64,000 nucleotides of DNA from contig NZ_CALERY010000003.1 of the NCBI RefSeq assembly GCF_937906905.1, forward strand, positions 53,553 through 117,552, given 5' to 3'. The DNA comes from an uncultured Helicobacter sp. GTDB taxonomy: Bacteria; Campylobacterota; Campylobacteria; Campylobacterales; Helicobacteraceae. The translations under genes and the position numbers were made by a program. This document shows positions 33,283-41,122 of this stretch, in pieces (position 1 is the first letter of the stretch; each line of letters opens with the position of its first letter). The notes beneath the pieces were generated by a model. The model was not told where the DNA came from. It saw only the letters and a list, made by a program, of their open reading frames with translations, and did no database searches.

Positions 33283-34431
33283 CTAGCCCACATACACACT
33301 ATCGCTAAACACCGGCTGCAAGCCAGCGTGCTTGAGACTCGCCACAATCTCGCCCACCCCCCTGCAATCGGCTATGTCAAACTGCTCATCGCCCTTTTTC
33401 TCCAAGCTTTTCCCCCCAATGCCCACAGACACCCCAGCACTCATCTTGCTCGCCCCAAGTTTGACAAACTCATCGCGCAATCCCTTGCGCTCGCGGCTAG
33501 AAATGGTAATGCTCGCATAAGGCAAAAACAGCCGATACGCGCACAGCACTTGCAGCAGCCGCTTCTCGCCCACATCTTTGGGGGAGATTTTGCGGTTGTT
33601 GATGATAGGGCGTAGGCGTGGGATTGAGAGGGCGATTTCTGCGTGGGGGTAGCGTGCTTGTAGGAAATGCGCGTGTAGTGCCGTAGCAAGCGCGTCTTTG
33701 CGGAAGTCCCCAATGCCTAGCAGCGCGCCAAAGCCCACCCCCCTAAACCCAGCGCGTAACGCTCTCTCTTGCCCATAAAATCGATAGGGGAAGACACATT
33801 TTTCCCCAGCAGTGTGGATTCTAGTGTAGCAAGCAGGGTCGTAAGTCTCTTGAAAAATCGTTACATAATCGCAGCCATTTTCGTGCAAAAGCGCGTATTC
33901 ATCGGTATTCATTGGATAAATCTCCACGCCTATGACTTTGAAATACTCCTTTGCTATGGCACACGCCCTAGCGATATACTCTACGCTCGCATACTCCCTG
34001 CCCTCGCCTGTTAGCATAAGCACTTCTTGCAAGCCACTTTGTGCGATTGCGTGCATTTCTTGGTGGATTTCACTCTCACTAAGCTTGGCGCGTGCGATTG
34101 GATTGCCCTTTTGAAATCCGCAATACACGCACTTACTCGAGCAGTGGTTGCTAAGGTAGAGCGGGGTAAAAAGGGCGATATTGCTGCCAAAATATTTGCG
34201 CTTTACTTGCGCGCTTTTTATCGCTAGCTCTTCGATAAACTCTTCTGCTGCTGGAGAGAGCAGGGCTTGCAAATGCTCGATTTTTAGGCTTGTAGCCTGC
34301 AAAGCACGCTTGACATCATCTGTGCTAAAGCTTCTCTCATCATAGCGTGCCACTTGCTCTAGCACGCACTCTAGCAAATCGCTATCAAGCTGCTCCATAA
34401 AGGGCAGATATGCCATACAATCACGCCTCAT
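33283..34431 (-). CDS. thiH: 2-iminoacetate synthase (thiazole synthesis)
   Basis: Radical SAM tyrosine lyase that makes dehydroglycine for the thiazole ring, together with ThiG and ThiS-thiocarboxylate. SNHCSSKCVYCGFQKGN (about 93-109) has the CxxxCxxC cluster motif. GEGREYASVEYI, the ETYDPACYTRIH segment and the FGALLGIGDFRKDALATALHA block follow ThiH. MSAGVSVGIGGKS near the end is the cofactor-site signature. The length (382) is normal. Its presence, rather than thiO, indicates the anaerobic-type route from tyrosine. It lies 9 bases after thiG and 9 before thiE. Confidence 0.95.
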   Translation of the reverse strand: MRRDCMAYLPFMEQLDSDLLECVLEQVARYDERSFSTDDVKRALQATSLKIEHLQALLSPAAEEFIEELAIKSAQVKRKYFGSNIALFTPLYLSNHCSSKCVYCGFQKGNPIARAKLSESEIHQEMHAIAQSGLQEVLMLTGEGREYASVEYIARACAIAKEYFKVIGVEIYPMNTDEYALLHENGCDYVTIFQETYDPACYTRIHTAGEKCVFPYRFYGQERALRAGFRGVGFGALLGIGDFRKDALATALHAHFLQARYPHAEIALSIPRLRPIINNRKISPKDVGEKRLLQVLCAYRLFLPYASITISSRERKGLRDEFVKLGASKMSAGVSVGIGGKSLEKKGDEQFDIADCRGVGEIVASLKHAGLQPVFSDSVYVG

Positions 34432-34440
34432 ACCTACCCC

Positions 34441-35214
34441 CTAATCGCGCAAAAAGCCCAAATAATCAGCCGTGGGCGAGCTAGGCTTGGGCGCGCTTAT
34501 GGGGGCTAGCCCAGCGAGATAGGCAGCCCTGCCAGCTTCCACAGCTAGCGCAAATGCGCGCGCCATTGTTGGGATAGAGCTAGATTCTGCTATGGCGGTA
34601 TTTACCATAACTGCCGCTGCGCCCATTTGCATAGCCTCGCAGGCTTGAGCTGGCGAGCCAAGCCCTGCATCAACGATAATTGGTAGCGCGATTTCATCAA
34701 GCAAGATTTGGATAAATTCTTTGGCGCATAGCCCCTTATTGCTCCCAATGGGCGCGGCTAGGGGCATAATCGCGGCTGCCCCAGCATTCCACATATCGCG
34801 TGCGGCGTAGAGATCGGCTGACATATAGGGCAGGGGGGTAAAGCCATCATTTGCCAGCAGCTCCACAGCTTTTGTGGTTTCATAGTTATTTGGCAGGAGA
34901 TATTTGCTATCGGCGATCACTTCGATTTTGATAAGTTTTGCGCCGCAAATTTCTCTAGCAAGCCGCGCGATACGCAGGGCTTCTTGCGCGTTTCTCGCCC
35001 CAGAAGTATTAGGCAGCAGGGTGATATGCTTGGGGATACAATCTAGGATATTTTCTAGCCCTTGCGGATTGGCGCGGCGTAGGGCGAGCGTGATGATCTG
35101 TGCCTTTGCCTGCGTGATAGCGGAGTCGATAAGCTCTAGGGAGTATTTACCAGAGCCTAGGATAAAGCGACTAGTGAAGGTGTGGCTGCCGAGTTGAAGG
35201 GTGTCGGTTTGCAT
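34441..35214 (-). CDS. thiG: Thiazole synthase
   Basis: Forms the thiazole phosphate carboxylate from DXP, dehydroglycine and ThiS-COSH. SRFILGSGKYSLELI (about 14-28), the Schiff-base lysine in AKLIKIEVIADSKYLLPN (about 91-108), and MPLAAPIGSNKGL plus PIIVDAGLGSPAQACEAMQMGAAAVMVNTAI are family hallmarks. The length (257) is typical. Upstream, AAAGGATTTCT precedes the ATG. It is separated from thiF by 281 bases holding a palindromic element, so the operon may have been split or continued through it. Confidence 0.96.
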   Translation of the reverse strand: MQTDTLQLGSHTFTSRFILGSGKYSLELIDSAITQAKAQIITLALRRANPQGLENILDCIPKHITLLPNTSGARNAQEALRIARLAREICGAKLIKIEVIADSKYLLPNNYETTKAVELLANDGFTPLPYMSADLYAARDMWNAGAAAIMPLAAPIGSNKGLCAKEFIQILLDEIALPIIVDAGLGSPAQACEAMQMGAAAVMVNTAIAESSSIPTMARAFALAVEAGRAAYLAGLAPISAPKPSSPTADYLGFLRD

Positions 35215-35311
35215 AGAAATCCTTTTTGTTGGTGGCGATTTAACTTTCTAAAGAAACCTGCTACGCTGTGCTTGCACCGCTTCGCTGGTTTTGGGTGAGC
35301 AAGCGAAACGA

Positions 35312-35373
35312 TTGCGTGATTTTTGGGATAGTCATTACCGCTCAAGGTAACTCCCACCCCAAAAATCGCGCAA
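35312..35373. repeat. Palindromic element, core type 1, between thiG and thiF
   Basis: Arms TTGCGTGATTTTTGGG (35312-35327) and CCCAAAAATCGCGCAA (35358-35373) pair at 15 of 16 positions. The core GTCATTACCGCTCAAGGTAA then CTCCC (35331-35355) is the inverse of the core at 43006-43030 and 63267-63291. The rest of this 281-base gap (35215-35495) also shares TTTCTAAAGAAAC and TTCGCTxGTTTTGGG with murD near 45980 and contains one TAGAATCCACTTTTT copy at about 35434. No gene, and no TPP riboswitch pattern. Confidence 0.85.
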
Positions 35374-35495
35374 AATAACACGCTCCCCCACCGCAATTCT
35401 TAGAATCGTTTATTATAAAACTTACTTTACCCTAGAATCCACTTTTTGACTAGCGGCAGGATTTTACTCTCGGCGGTTTTGTCTTCTCAAGGATT

Positions 35496-36362
35496 CTAGG
35501 AATGACTACCCAAGACAGAATCCCCGCGCTCTACCTTAGTGGCGATAAGCTCTAGCACGAGGTTTGCCTGATGTGCTGCGCAGATATTCACCCTTGGTGC
35601 CATTAGCCCCTGTCCCACTTGCGCCGCACTCACTCCATCGCCGCAGATGTAGAGATAGGGCGCGAACTGCTTGGTTTGGATCGCATTGCTATTACCATAG
35701 CCTGCTAGCCCAGAAGCACAGATGAGAAAGGTGCTTGGGTAGTGCTTATGGAAGTTTTGGGCTAGCATTGCTTTAGCTAGGGCGTTGTCAAAGGCTTCAC
35801 ACACAATATCCACGCCCTTAAAAAGCGTGGGGAGGTTAGCTTCATCAATCTTTAGCGTGTGGATATGTGTGGTGGTGTAGGGATTGATGTGGGCGATATG
35901 CTGCTTTAGCGCGTGGGTTTTGTATTTGCCTAGATCGCTTATTTCATAGGCTTGGCGGTTGAGATTGCTAGGCTCGATTACATCAAAGTCGATAAGCAGT
36001 AGCTCGCCCACTCCGCTTCTAGCAAGCATTATGGCGATATGAGAGCCAAGCCCTCCAAGCCCACAGATAGCGACCTTTGCTTGCTTTAGTTTGTCGTGCA
36101 GCTTTGGCGTGTGGCGCGCTCTCATCATAGAATCTAGCGCGTCTTTTGGCGGTAGCTCGCCCCTTGGTATGCAAAAGAGCTCATCGCCATTTTGCAGTGC
36201 CACAGGCTCTTTGGTGGCAAATCCATTGACAATCCACACATCACTCTCCTTGCCCCCAAGACTTTGGAAAAGCTCTAGGCTTGTGCTTGTGTGCGTGGCT
36301 AGGGGCTGTCCATTTAGCGTGATATGCAAAAGTGGGGCTGGATTTTTGGGGCTTGGCATCAC
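35496..36362 (-). CDS. thiF: ThiS adenylyltransferase ThiF, with ThiS-like N-terminus
   Basis: E1-like enzyme that adenylates the C-terminus of ThiS before sulphur transfer. Residues about 1-70 look like a beta-grasp ThiS-type domain (LHITLNGQPLA, WIVNGFATKEPVALQNGDELFCIPRGELPP). The adenylation domain follows: VAICGLGGLGSHIAIMLARSGVGELLLIDFDVIEPSNLNRQAY, here quoted as the family block with nucleotide-binding GxGGxG and the Arg of NLNRQ. The two CxxC zinc pairs of E. coli ThiF are not seen. The start overlaps thiS by four bases. Confidence 0.9.
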   Translation of the reverse strand: MMPSPKNPAPLLHITLNGQPLATHTSTSLELFQSLGGKESDVWIVNGFATKEPVALQNGDELFCIPRGELPPKDALDSMMRARHTPKLHDKLKQAKVAICGLGGLGSHIAIMLARSGVGELLLIDFDVIEPSNLNRQAYEISDLGKYKTHALKQHIAHINPYTTTHIHTLKIDEANLPTLFKGVDIVCEAFDNALAKAMLAQNFHKHYPSTFLICASGLAGYGNSNAIQTKQFAPYLYICGDGVSAAQVGQGLMAPRVNICAAHQANLVLELIATKVERGDSVLGSHS

Positions 36363-36550
36363 CCCCCTCCTACAAAGCTTACGATTTCTACTACATCGCC
36401 TTGCTTGAAAACAAGCGTGGCAAGCTCATCTTTAGGCACGATTTTGCCATTTAGCTCTATAGCTATGGTCTCTATGGCAAGCTTATGCTCTCTAAGATAG
36501 CTCTGCAAGGGGAGGGAGTCTAGGGTAAAGGTCTGTCCGTTGATTGTCAT
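36359..36550 (-). CDS. thiS: Sulphur carrier protein ThiS
   Basis: A 63-residue beta-grasp protein that carries sulphur as a C-terminal thiocarboxylate for ThiG. NGQTFTLDS, AIELNGKIVPKDEL and the tail EIVSFVGGG fit the family; the usual end is GG, here GGG. It lies between clpA (one-base gap) and thiF (four-base overlap), so thiamine genes share a transcript with clpSA. Confidence 0.95.
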   Translation of the reverse strand: MTINGQTFTLDSLPLQSYLREHKLAIETIAIELNGKIVPKDELATLVFKQGDVVEIVSFVGGG

Positions 36551-36551
36551 A

Positions 36552-38792
36552 CTAAGCCTTTGTGCGTGGTTTGCTAGCCTTGGATTTTGGGGCGTTGGGG
36601 TGCTTGGGCGTTGTTTGCGCTGGGGTTTTTGGCGTTAGGGTGAAAGCCCCTTTTATATACGCGATTGTTACAAGCCCCCCAGAATCTAGCTTGCCATCGA
36701 TGATAAGCTCGCTTAAAGCGGCTTTGATATGCGTGTCTATAAGCTTTTTAATCTCCCTTGCCCCAAGCGCGCTCTCAAAGCTTTGATTGGTGATAGCATT
36801 AAGCGCGCTAGAATCCAGTTTTAGCACGATATTGCGCGTAGCAAGGGTGGCATTTAGATCACTAAGCACCTTTTGGGCGATTTTTTTGTATGTGGCTTTG
36901 GTGAGTGGGCTGAAGTGGATAATGCCATCAAGCCTGCCGCGAAACTCTGGGCTAAATGTGTCCTTTAGCGCGGCATTTTGGCGCAGGGAGCTATCCTTGG
37001 TAAAGCCTATGGCATTGCCCTCTTTGCTGCCGACATTAGAAGTAAGGATAAGAATAGCGTTTTCAAAATGCGCGACATTGCCCATATTGTCAGTAAGCGT
37101 GGCATTGTCCATCACTTGCAGCAAGATATTATAAATATCGCTGTGCGCCTTTTCTATCTCATCTAGCACTAGCACGCAGTGGGGATTCTTACGCACTTTA
37201 TCTACCAAAATCCCGCCATTTTCATAGCCCACATAGCCAGCAGGCGCGCCAATAAGCGTGGCGACACTATGGGCTTGGGAATATTCACTCATATCAAACC
37301 GCTCAAAGTGCATTCCTAAATGCTTGGCAAGCTCTTTTGCTAGCTCTGTTTTGCCCACACCACTAGGACCGCTAAAAAGAAAGCTGCCAATGGGGCGATT
37401 AGATTCTGTGAGGTTTGCCTTGGCGATTTTGATTGCGCGCGCGAGCTTTTCTATTGCCTGCTCTTGGGCGAAAATGCGTCTTTTGAGTTTGGATTCTAGT
37501 GTTTTAATCTGCGATCGCTCGCTGGCATTTATCTGGGATTTGGGGATATGGTAGGTTCTGGCTATGGTGTGCTCGACCTCTTTTTTTGTGATGACACGCT
37601 TCAATGGGGCACTAAGCGTGAGACTCGCTCCCACTTCATCAAGTAAATCGATCGCCTTGTCTGGGAGAAATTTGTCGTTGATATAGCGGTGCGATAAATC
37701 TAGGCAGGCTTGCAGCGCGCTCTCATCATAGCGCACATTATGATAGCTCTCATACAGGGGCTTTAGTGCGTGCAAAATCTCTAAACAGGATTCTAGGCTT
37801 GGCTCTTTGACATCGATGGTGCAAAATCGGCGCGAGAGAGCCTTGTCCTTGCCAAAGGAGCTTTTATACTCGCTAAAGGTGCTAGCCCCGATACATTTCA
37901 AGCTGCCATTTGCAAGTGCGGGCTTAAGCAAATTTGCCGCGTCCATTGTGCCGCCCATAGTCCCCCCAGCTCCCACAAGCGTGTGGATCTCATCGATAAA
38001 GACAATCACATTGGGCAAGCTCTCTAGCTCTGCTAGCACACTCTTTAGCCGCTTTTCAAAATCGCCCCTATACTTGCTCCCAGCCACCATAGCCCCTAAA
38101 TCAAGCGCATAGACTTGCGCGTTTTCTAGCTTTTTAGGCACGCGATTTTGCGTGATAGCAAGGGCAAGCCCCTCTACTATGGCAGTTTTGCCAACTCCGG
38201 GCTCACCGAGTAAGATGGGGTTATTTTTCTTCCTGCGGCAGAGGATTTCACACATTCTTATAAGCTCATCATCGCGCTCGATGAGTGGGTCGATCTTCCC
38301 CTCTTTTGCTAGGGCGTTTAAATCTTTAGCGTAGGATTCTAGGGCTTTTTGGCGTTTGGGTGAGATCTCGCGCACTTGGCTTGGGATATGCTGCAAAATA
38401 TCAAATCTTGTGATATTTGCCGCTCGAAGCAATCGCGCGCAGTAGCTGTCTTTCTCTTCGATAGCAAATGCCAAAAAGTCCCAAAGCTCGATTCTATCAT
38501 CGCCAGATGACTTCATGTGTGCAATCATTGCTTCAAACACGCGATGAAGCGCTAGGGTTTCTTTAGGCACAGAGGTGTTGGTATTGGTGGGGATATGGCT
38601 TGTGATATAAGATCGCAGGGGCTGGGCAAGCTCTTGGACATTGACATCAGAGCAGAGCTGGAGAAATTCCTTGCCCTCTGGGTGTTCAAGCAGGCTTAAA
38701 AACACATGCTCGATTGTAAAATACTCATGCCGAAATCCCCTAGCAATCTCGAAAGCATTGTTAATGATTTCTTTAAAAATAGGGCTTGTCAT
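36552..38792 (-). CDS. clpA: ATP-dependent Clp protease ATP-binding subunit ClpA
   Basis: Hexameric AAA+ unfoldase that feeds ClpP. The N-domain (about 1-140) binds ClpS. The first ATPase has GEPGVGKT (196-203) and VIFIDEIHTLVGAG. The second has GPSGVGKTELAKELAKHL (about 480) and VLVLDEIEKAHSDIYN. The C-terminal D2 small domain ends around 725, followed by a Lys/Pro/Thr-rich tail of about 25 residues. The length (746) is like E. coli ClpA, with no ClpB middle domain. Its ATG overlaps the clpS stop by four bases. Confidence 0.96.
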   Translation of the reverse strand: MTSPIFKEIINNAFEIARGFRHEYFTIEHVFLSLLEHPEGKEFLQLCSDVNVQELAQPLRSYITSHIPTNTNTSVPKETLALHRVFEAMIAHMKSSGDDRIELWDFLAFAIEEKDSYCARLLRAANITRFDILQHIPSQVREISPKRQKALESYAKDLNALAKEGKIDPLIERDDELIRMCEILCRRKKNNPILLGEPGVGKTAIVEGLALAITQNRVPKKLENAQVYALDLGAMVAGSKYRGDFEKRLKSVLAELESLPNVIVFIDEIHTLVGAGGTMGGTMDAANLLKPALANGSLKCIGASTFSEYKSSFGKDKALSRRFCTIDVKEPSLESCLEILHALKPLYESYHNVRYDESALQACLDLSHRYINDKFLPDKAIDLLDEVGASLTLSAPLKRVITKKEVEHTIARTYHIPKSQINASERSQIKTLESKLKRRIFAQEQAIEKLARAIKIAKANLTESNRPIGSFLFSGPSGVGKTELAKELAKHLGMHFERFDMSEYSQAHSVATLIGAPAGYVGYENGGILVDKVRKNPHCVLVLDEIEKAHSDIYNILLQVMDNATLTDNMGNVAHFENAILILTSNVGSKEGNAIGFTKDSSLRQNAALKDTFSPEFRGRLDGIIHFSPLTKATYKKIAQKVLSDLNATLATRNIVLKLDSSALNAITNQSFESALGAREIKKLIDTHIKAALSELIIDGKLDSGGLVTIAYIKGAFTLTPKTPAQTTPKHPNAPKSKASKPRTKA

Positions 38793-39097
38793 AGGGATTC
38801 TGTGAAGACTTTGAGTGGGAATTGCGCTTTTTGGGCGGCTTGGATTGTTTCTTGGGCTTTTGTCTCGCCAATGTCGTATGGGTAGATTCCAGCAATTCCC
38901 TTGCCGTTGCTGTGGATCTCGGCGGTAATACTTTGGGCTTGCTGGAGTGATTTACCAAAAATACTCTGCAAGATTGCGACTACAAACCCGCAGTCTGTGT
39001 AGTTGTCATTGAGTAGCACGACTTGCACCATTTTTGGCATCTCGAGCTCGAGATTAGTGAGTGGTTTATGGGCTTGCTTGGATTCTGCTTGTGCCAT
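38789..39097 (-). CDS. clpS: ClpA adaptor protein ClpS
   Basis: Binds N-degron substrates and delivers them to ClpAP. MVQVVLLNDNYTDCGFVVAIL (about 23-43) is the degron-binding face, with NDNYT in place of the common NDDYT and Cys/Gly near the usual TPMEFV segment. EIHSNGKGIAGIYPYDIGETKA is the second family block. The length (102) is typical. RBS-like GGAGCGACC lies just before the ATG. Confidence 0.92.
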   Translation of the reverse strand: MAQAESKQAHKPLTNLELEMPKMVQVVLLNDNYTDCGFVVAILQSIFGKSLQQAQSITAEIHSNGKGIAGIYPYDIGETKAQETIQAAQKAQFPLKVFTESL

Positions 39098-39360
39098 GGT
39101 CGCTCCAGATGTGATTTAGCCAGGCATTGTAGCTAAATGTAGTAAAAGCAGCAATAAGCTTTTCGCATGACTTTTTGACTTTGTGGTCTTTGGTGTGGAT
39201 CTGGTTGCGCGATAGCTGCTTTAGGGATCAATCTTTTCATGGTTGATTGCATGAGATAGATTCTGCTATCTCGTTGAGTTTGGCACTTGTGATGTGTAAA
39301 TGCTTAAGATGACATGTGCTAGAATCCCGAGTTAGAATTCAAAGTAGTAAAGGAATGCAG

Positions 39361-40181
39361 ATGAATTTGTTGTCACAACACAAACCTATGCGGTATAAAA
39401 TCTATGAGAGAATGCTCATCTATGTGTTGCATAAGCTAGGAATAGGCACAGGTTGGAATTTCCAATTAAGCGGGGAGGAAGTTGCGTTTGAGTTTTTGTT
39501 TCGTCAAAATTCTCCGCTATGTGTGTTTGATGTGGGGGCGAATGTTGGTTCATATGCAAGCGCATGTTTAGCATATGCGGGGGGGGGGGAACTCTCCTAG
39601 ATTCTAAAAATCGTTTAGAAATTCACTGCTTTGAACCCTCTGCTTTCACTTTTGCCAAACTTTCACAGACTCATGCAAACAACCCAGTGATTAGGCTTAA
39701 TAACTGCGCACTTTCAAATCGTGAAGAAGAGGCGATCCTCTATTCTGATGGCGATGGATCTGGGCTTGCTAGTTTAACAAAAAGGCGACTTGATCATTTT
39801 GCAATAGACTTCAATAAGCAAGAAAACATCACGCTCACCACGCTTGATACCTATGCTATGACGCACAATATCGAGCACATACATTTGCTTAAGCTTGATG
39901 TTGAGGGACATGAGCTTGATGTGTTGCATGGTGGATTAGAGCTTTTTGATCAAGAAAAAATCGATATGGTAACATTTGAGTTTGGTGGGTGCAATATCGA
40001 TACTCGCACATTTTTTCAAGACTTTTGGTATTTCTTTACGGAGAAAAACTTTCTAATTTTTCGTATATTGCCGCGAGGCAAGCTGCTACCGATAACATCT
40101 TATAAAGAAACCTATGAGCAATTTATCACAACAAACTATCTAGCTATACGGAAAGAAGTGCGAGATTCTAGCGTATTTTAG
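39361..40181 (+). CDS. FkbM-family methyltransferase, phase-variable, out of frame
   Basis: Two pieces of one gene around a run of 11 G. The first (39361-39600) carries the beginning of the SAM domain, CVFDVGANVGSYASACLAYA. The second, in another frame to 40181, resumes with HCFEPSAFTFAKL, then LTTLDTYAMTHNIEHIHLLKLDVEGHELDVLHGG, the FkbM block. Twelve or nine G would restore one 273-residue frame, so the gene reads as OFF. AAAGGA lies six bases before the ATG at 39361. A TGCTAGAAT extended -10 lies at about 39316-39324. FkbM proteins O-methylate sugars or similar acceptors; a surface glycan target is inferred. Confidence 0.85.
39579..39589 (+). repeat. Poly-G tract (11 G), gene OFF
   Basis: Eleven G residues inside the SAM-binding part of the FkbM gene. 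The frame is lost after it as read; the downstream frame is open for 190 or more codons, so decay seems recent or reversible. Confidence 0.9.
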
Positions 40182-40212
40182 TAGCTTGTGTTTTAGGTAG
40201 TGTGGGGCTTGT

Positions 40213-41109
40213 TTAGCGCTTAAAGTAGTTGATGAGATAAATGCTAATGATAGCTAGAATCCCGCCAATAATGGTCGATAGGCTTGGGATCTCGCCCAGG
40301 AGCATATACGCAAATCCTAGCGAAAATATCGGCACAAGTAGCGCGTAGATCCCGCCCTCCACCACGCCTAGCACAAACAGGGCTTTATAGAAAATTGTCG
40401 TAGCAAACACCGTGCAAAACACCGCCGCCAGCGCCAAAAATGCGTAAAATGCCAGCGGCTTATCCACAAGCGCAGCTAAAAACATCACGCTAGATTCTGC
40501 CCCAACGCCCAGCATGCTAGAATCTGGCAAAAATAGTGCAGGAGAGAGTAGGGCACAAGTCATGAGGCTGGAGTAGAAGTTAAGCGTGATTGCATTTAGT
40601 GAATGTGTGGCTTTGCGCGAGGCGAGCATGAGTAGCGCCCAATCTAGCGCTGCGAGCATATAGATCATGTAAAATGCGCTAAAAATCGCGCGCATATTGC
40701 CGAAAAAGTCAATCAAAAACGCACATGCTAGCACACCAAGCGCTAGCCCAAAGTGCGCACTAACGCTAAGACTTTGGCGTGTGTAGGCGCTCCAAAGTAG
40801 GGCGGCGATAATGGGGGAGAGGACTTCGGTGATGACGCCCGCATGCCCAGAATCCCCATAAGGCATGCCTACATACATGAGATAGGAGTAGAGCGCATTT
40901 AGCGCACCTGTGAGCAGTAGGGGAATGCGTGCAGGTTTGGGGATAGAAAAAGGGATTTTAAAGCAAAGCATAAGCGGGATAAAACACACGCTCACCAGCA
41001 CATAGCGCAAGCTTGCAATTTGCGCAGGCGAGCCATACGCTAGCAGCATTTTTGATAGAGGCCACACAAGTCCCCAGCCCATCATCGCTAGCACAAGCAA
41101 AATGCGCAT
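40213..41109 (-). CDS. EamA/DMT-family transporter
   Basis: Ten-helix inner-membrane permease of the drug/metabolite family, made of two EamA repeats of five helices (about 1-140 and 150-298). GWGLVWPLSKMLL at the N-terminus and TEVLSPIIAALLWSAY, with the second-repeat VVEGGIYALLVPIFSLGFAYMLLGE, are typical. The substrate is unknown. The start at 41109 is preferred to 41136, because the earlier codon lies inside valS and adds nine polar residues. It is co-directional with valS. Confidence 0.85.
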   Translation of the reverse strand: MRILLVLAMMGWGLVWPLSKMLLAYGSPAQIASLRYVLVSVCFIPLMLCFKIPFSIPKPARIPLLLTGALNALYSYLMYVGMPYGDSGHAGVITEVLSPIIAALLWSAYTRQSLSVSAHFGLALGVLACAFLIDFFGNMRAIFSAFYMIYMLAALDWALLMLASRKATHSLNAITLNFYSSLMTCALLSPALFLPDSSMLGVGAESSVMFLAALVDKPLAFYAFLALAAVFCTVFATTIFYKALFVLGVVEGGIYALLVPIFSLGFAYMLLGEIPSLSTIIGGILAIISIYLINYFKR

Positions 41110-41122
41110 AGCCGCTTCTCCG

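Noticed and set aside
35215..35495. TPP riboswitch before thiG
   Set aside because: The CTGAGA and ACC(T)GA type core motifs were not found on the minus strand; the space is filled by a repeat element.
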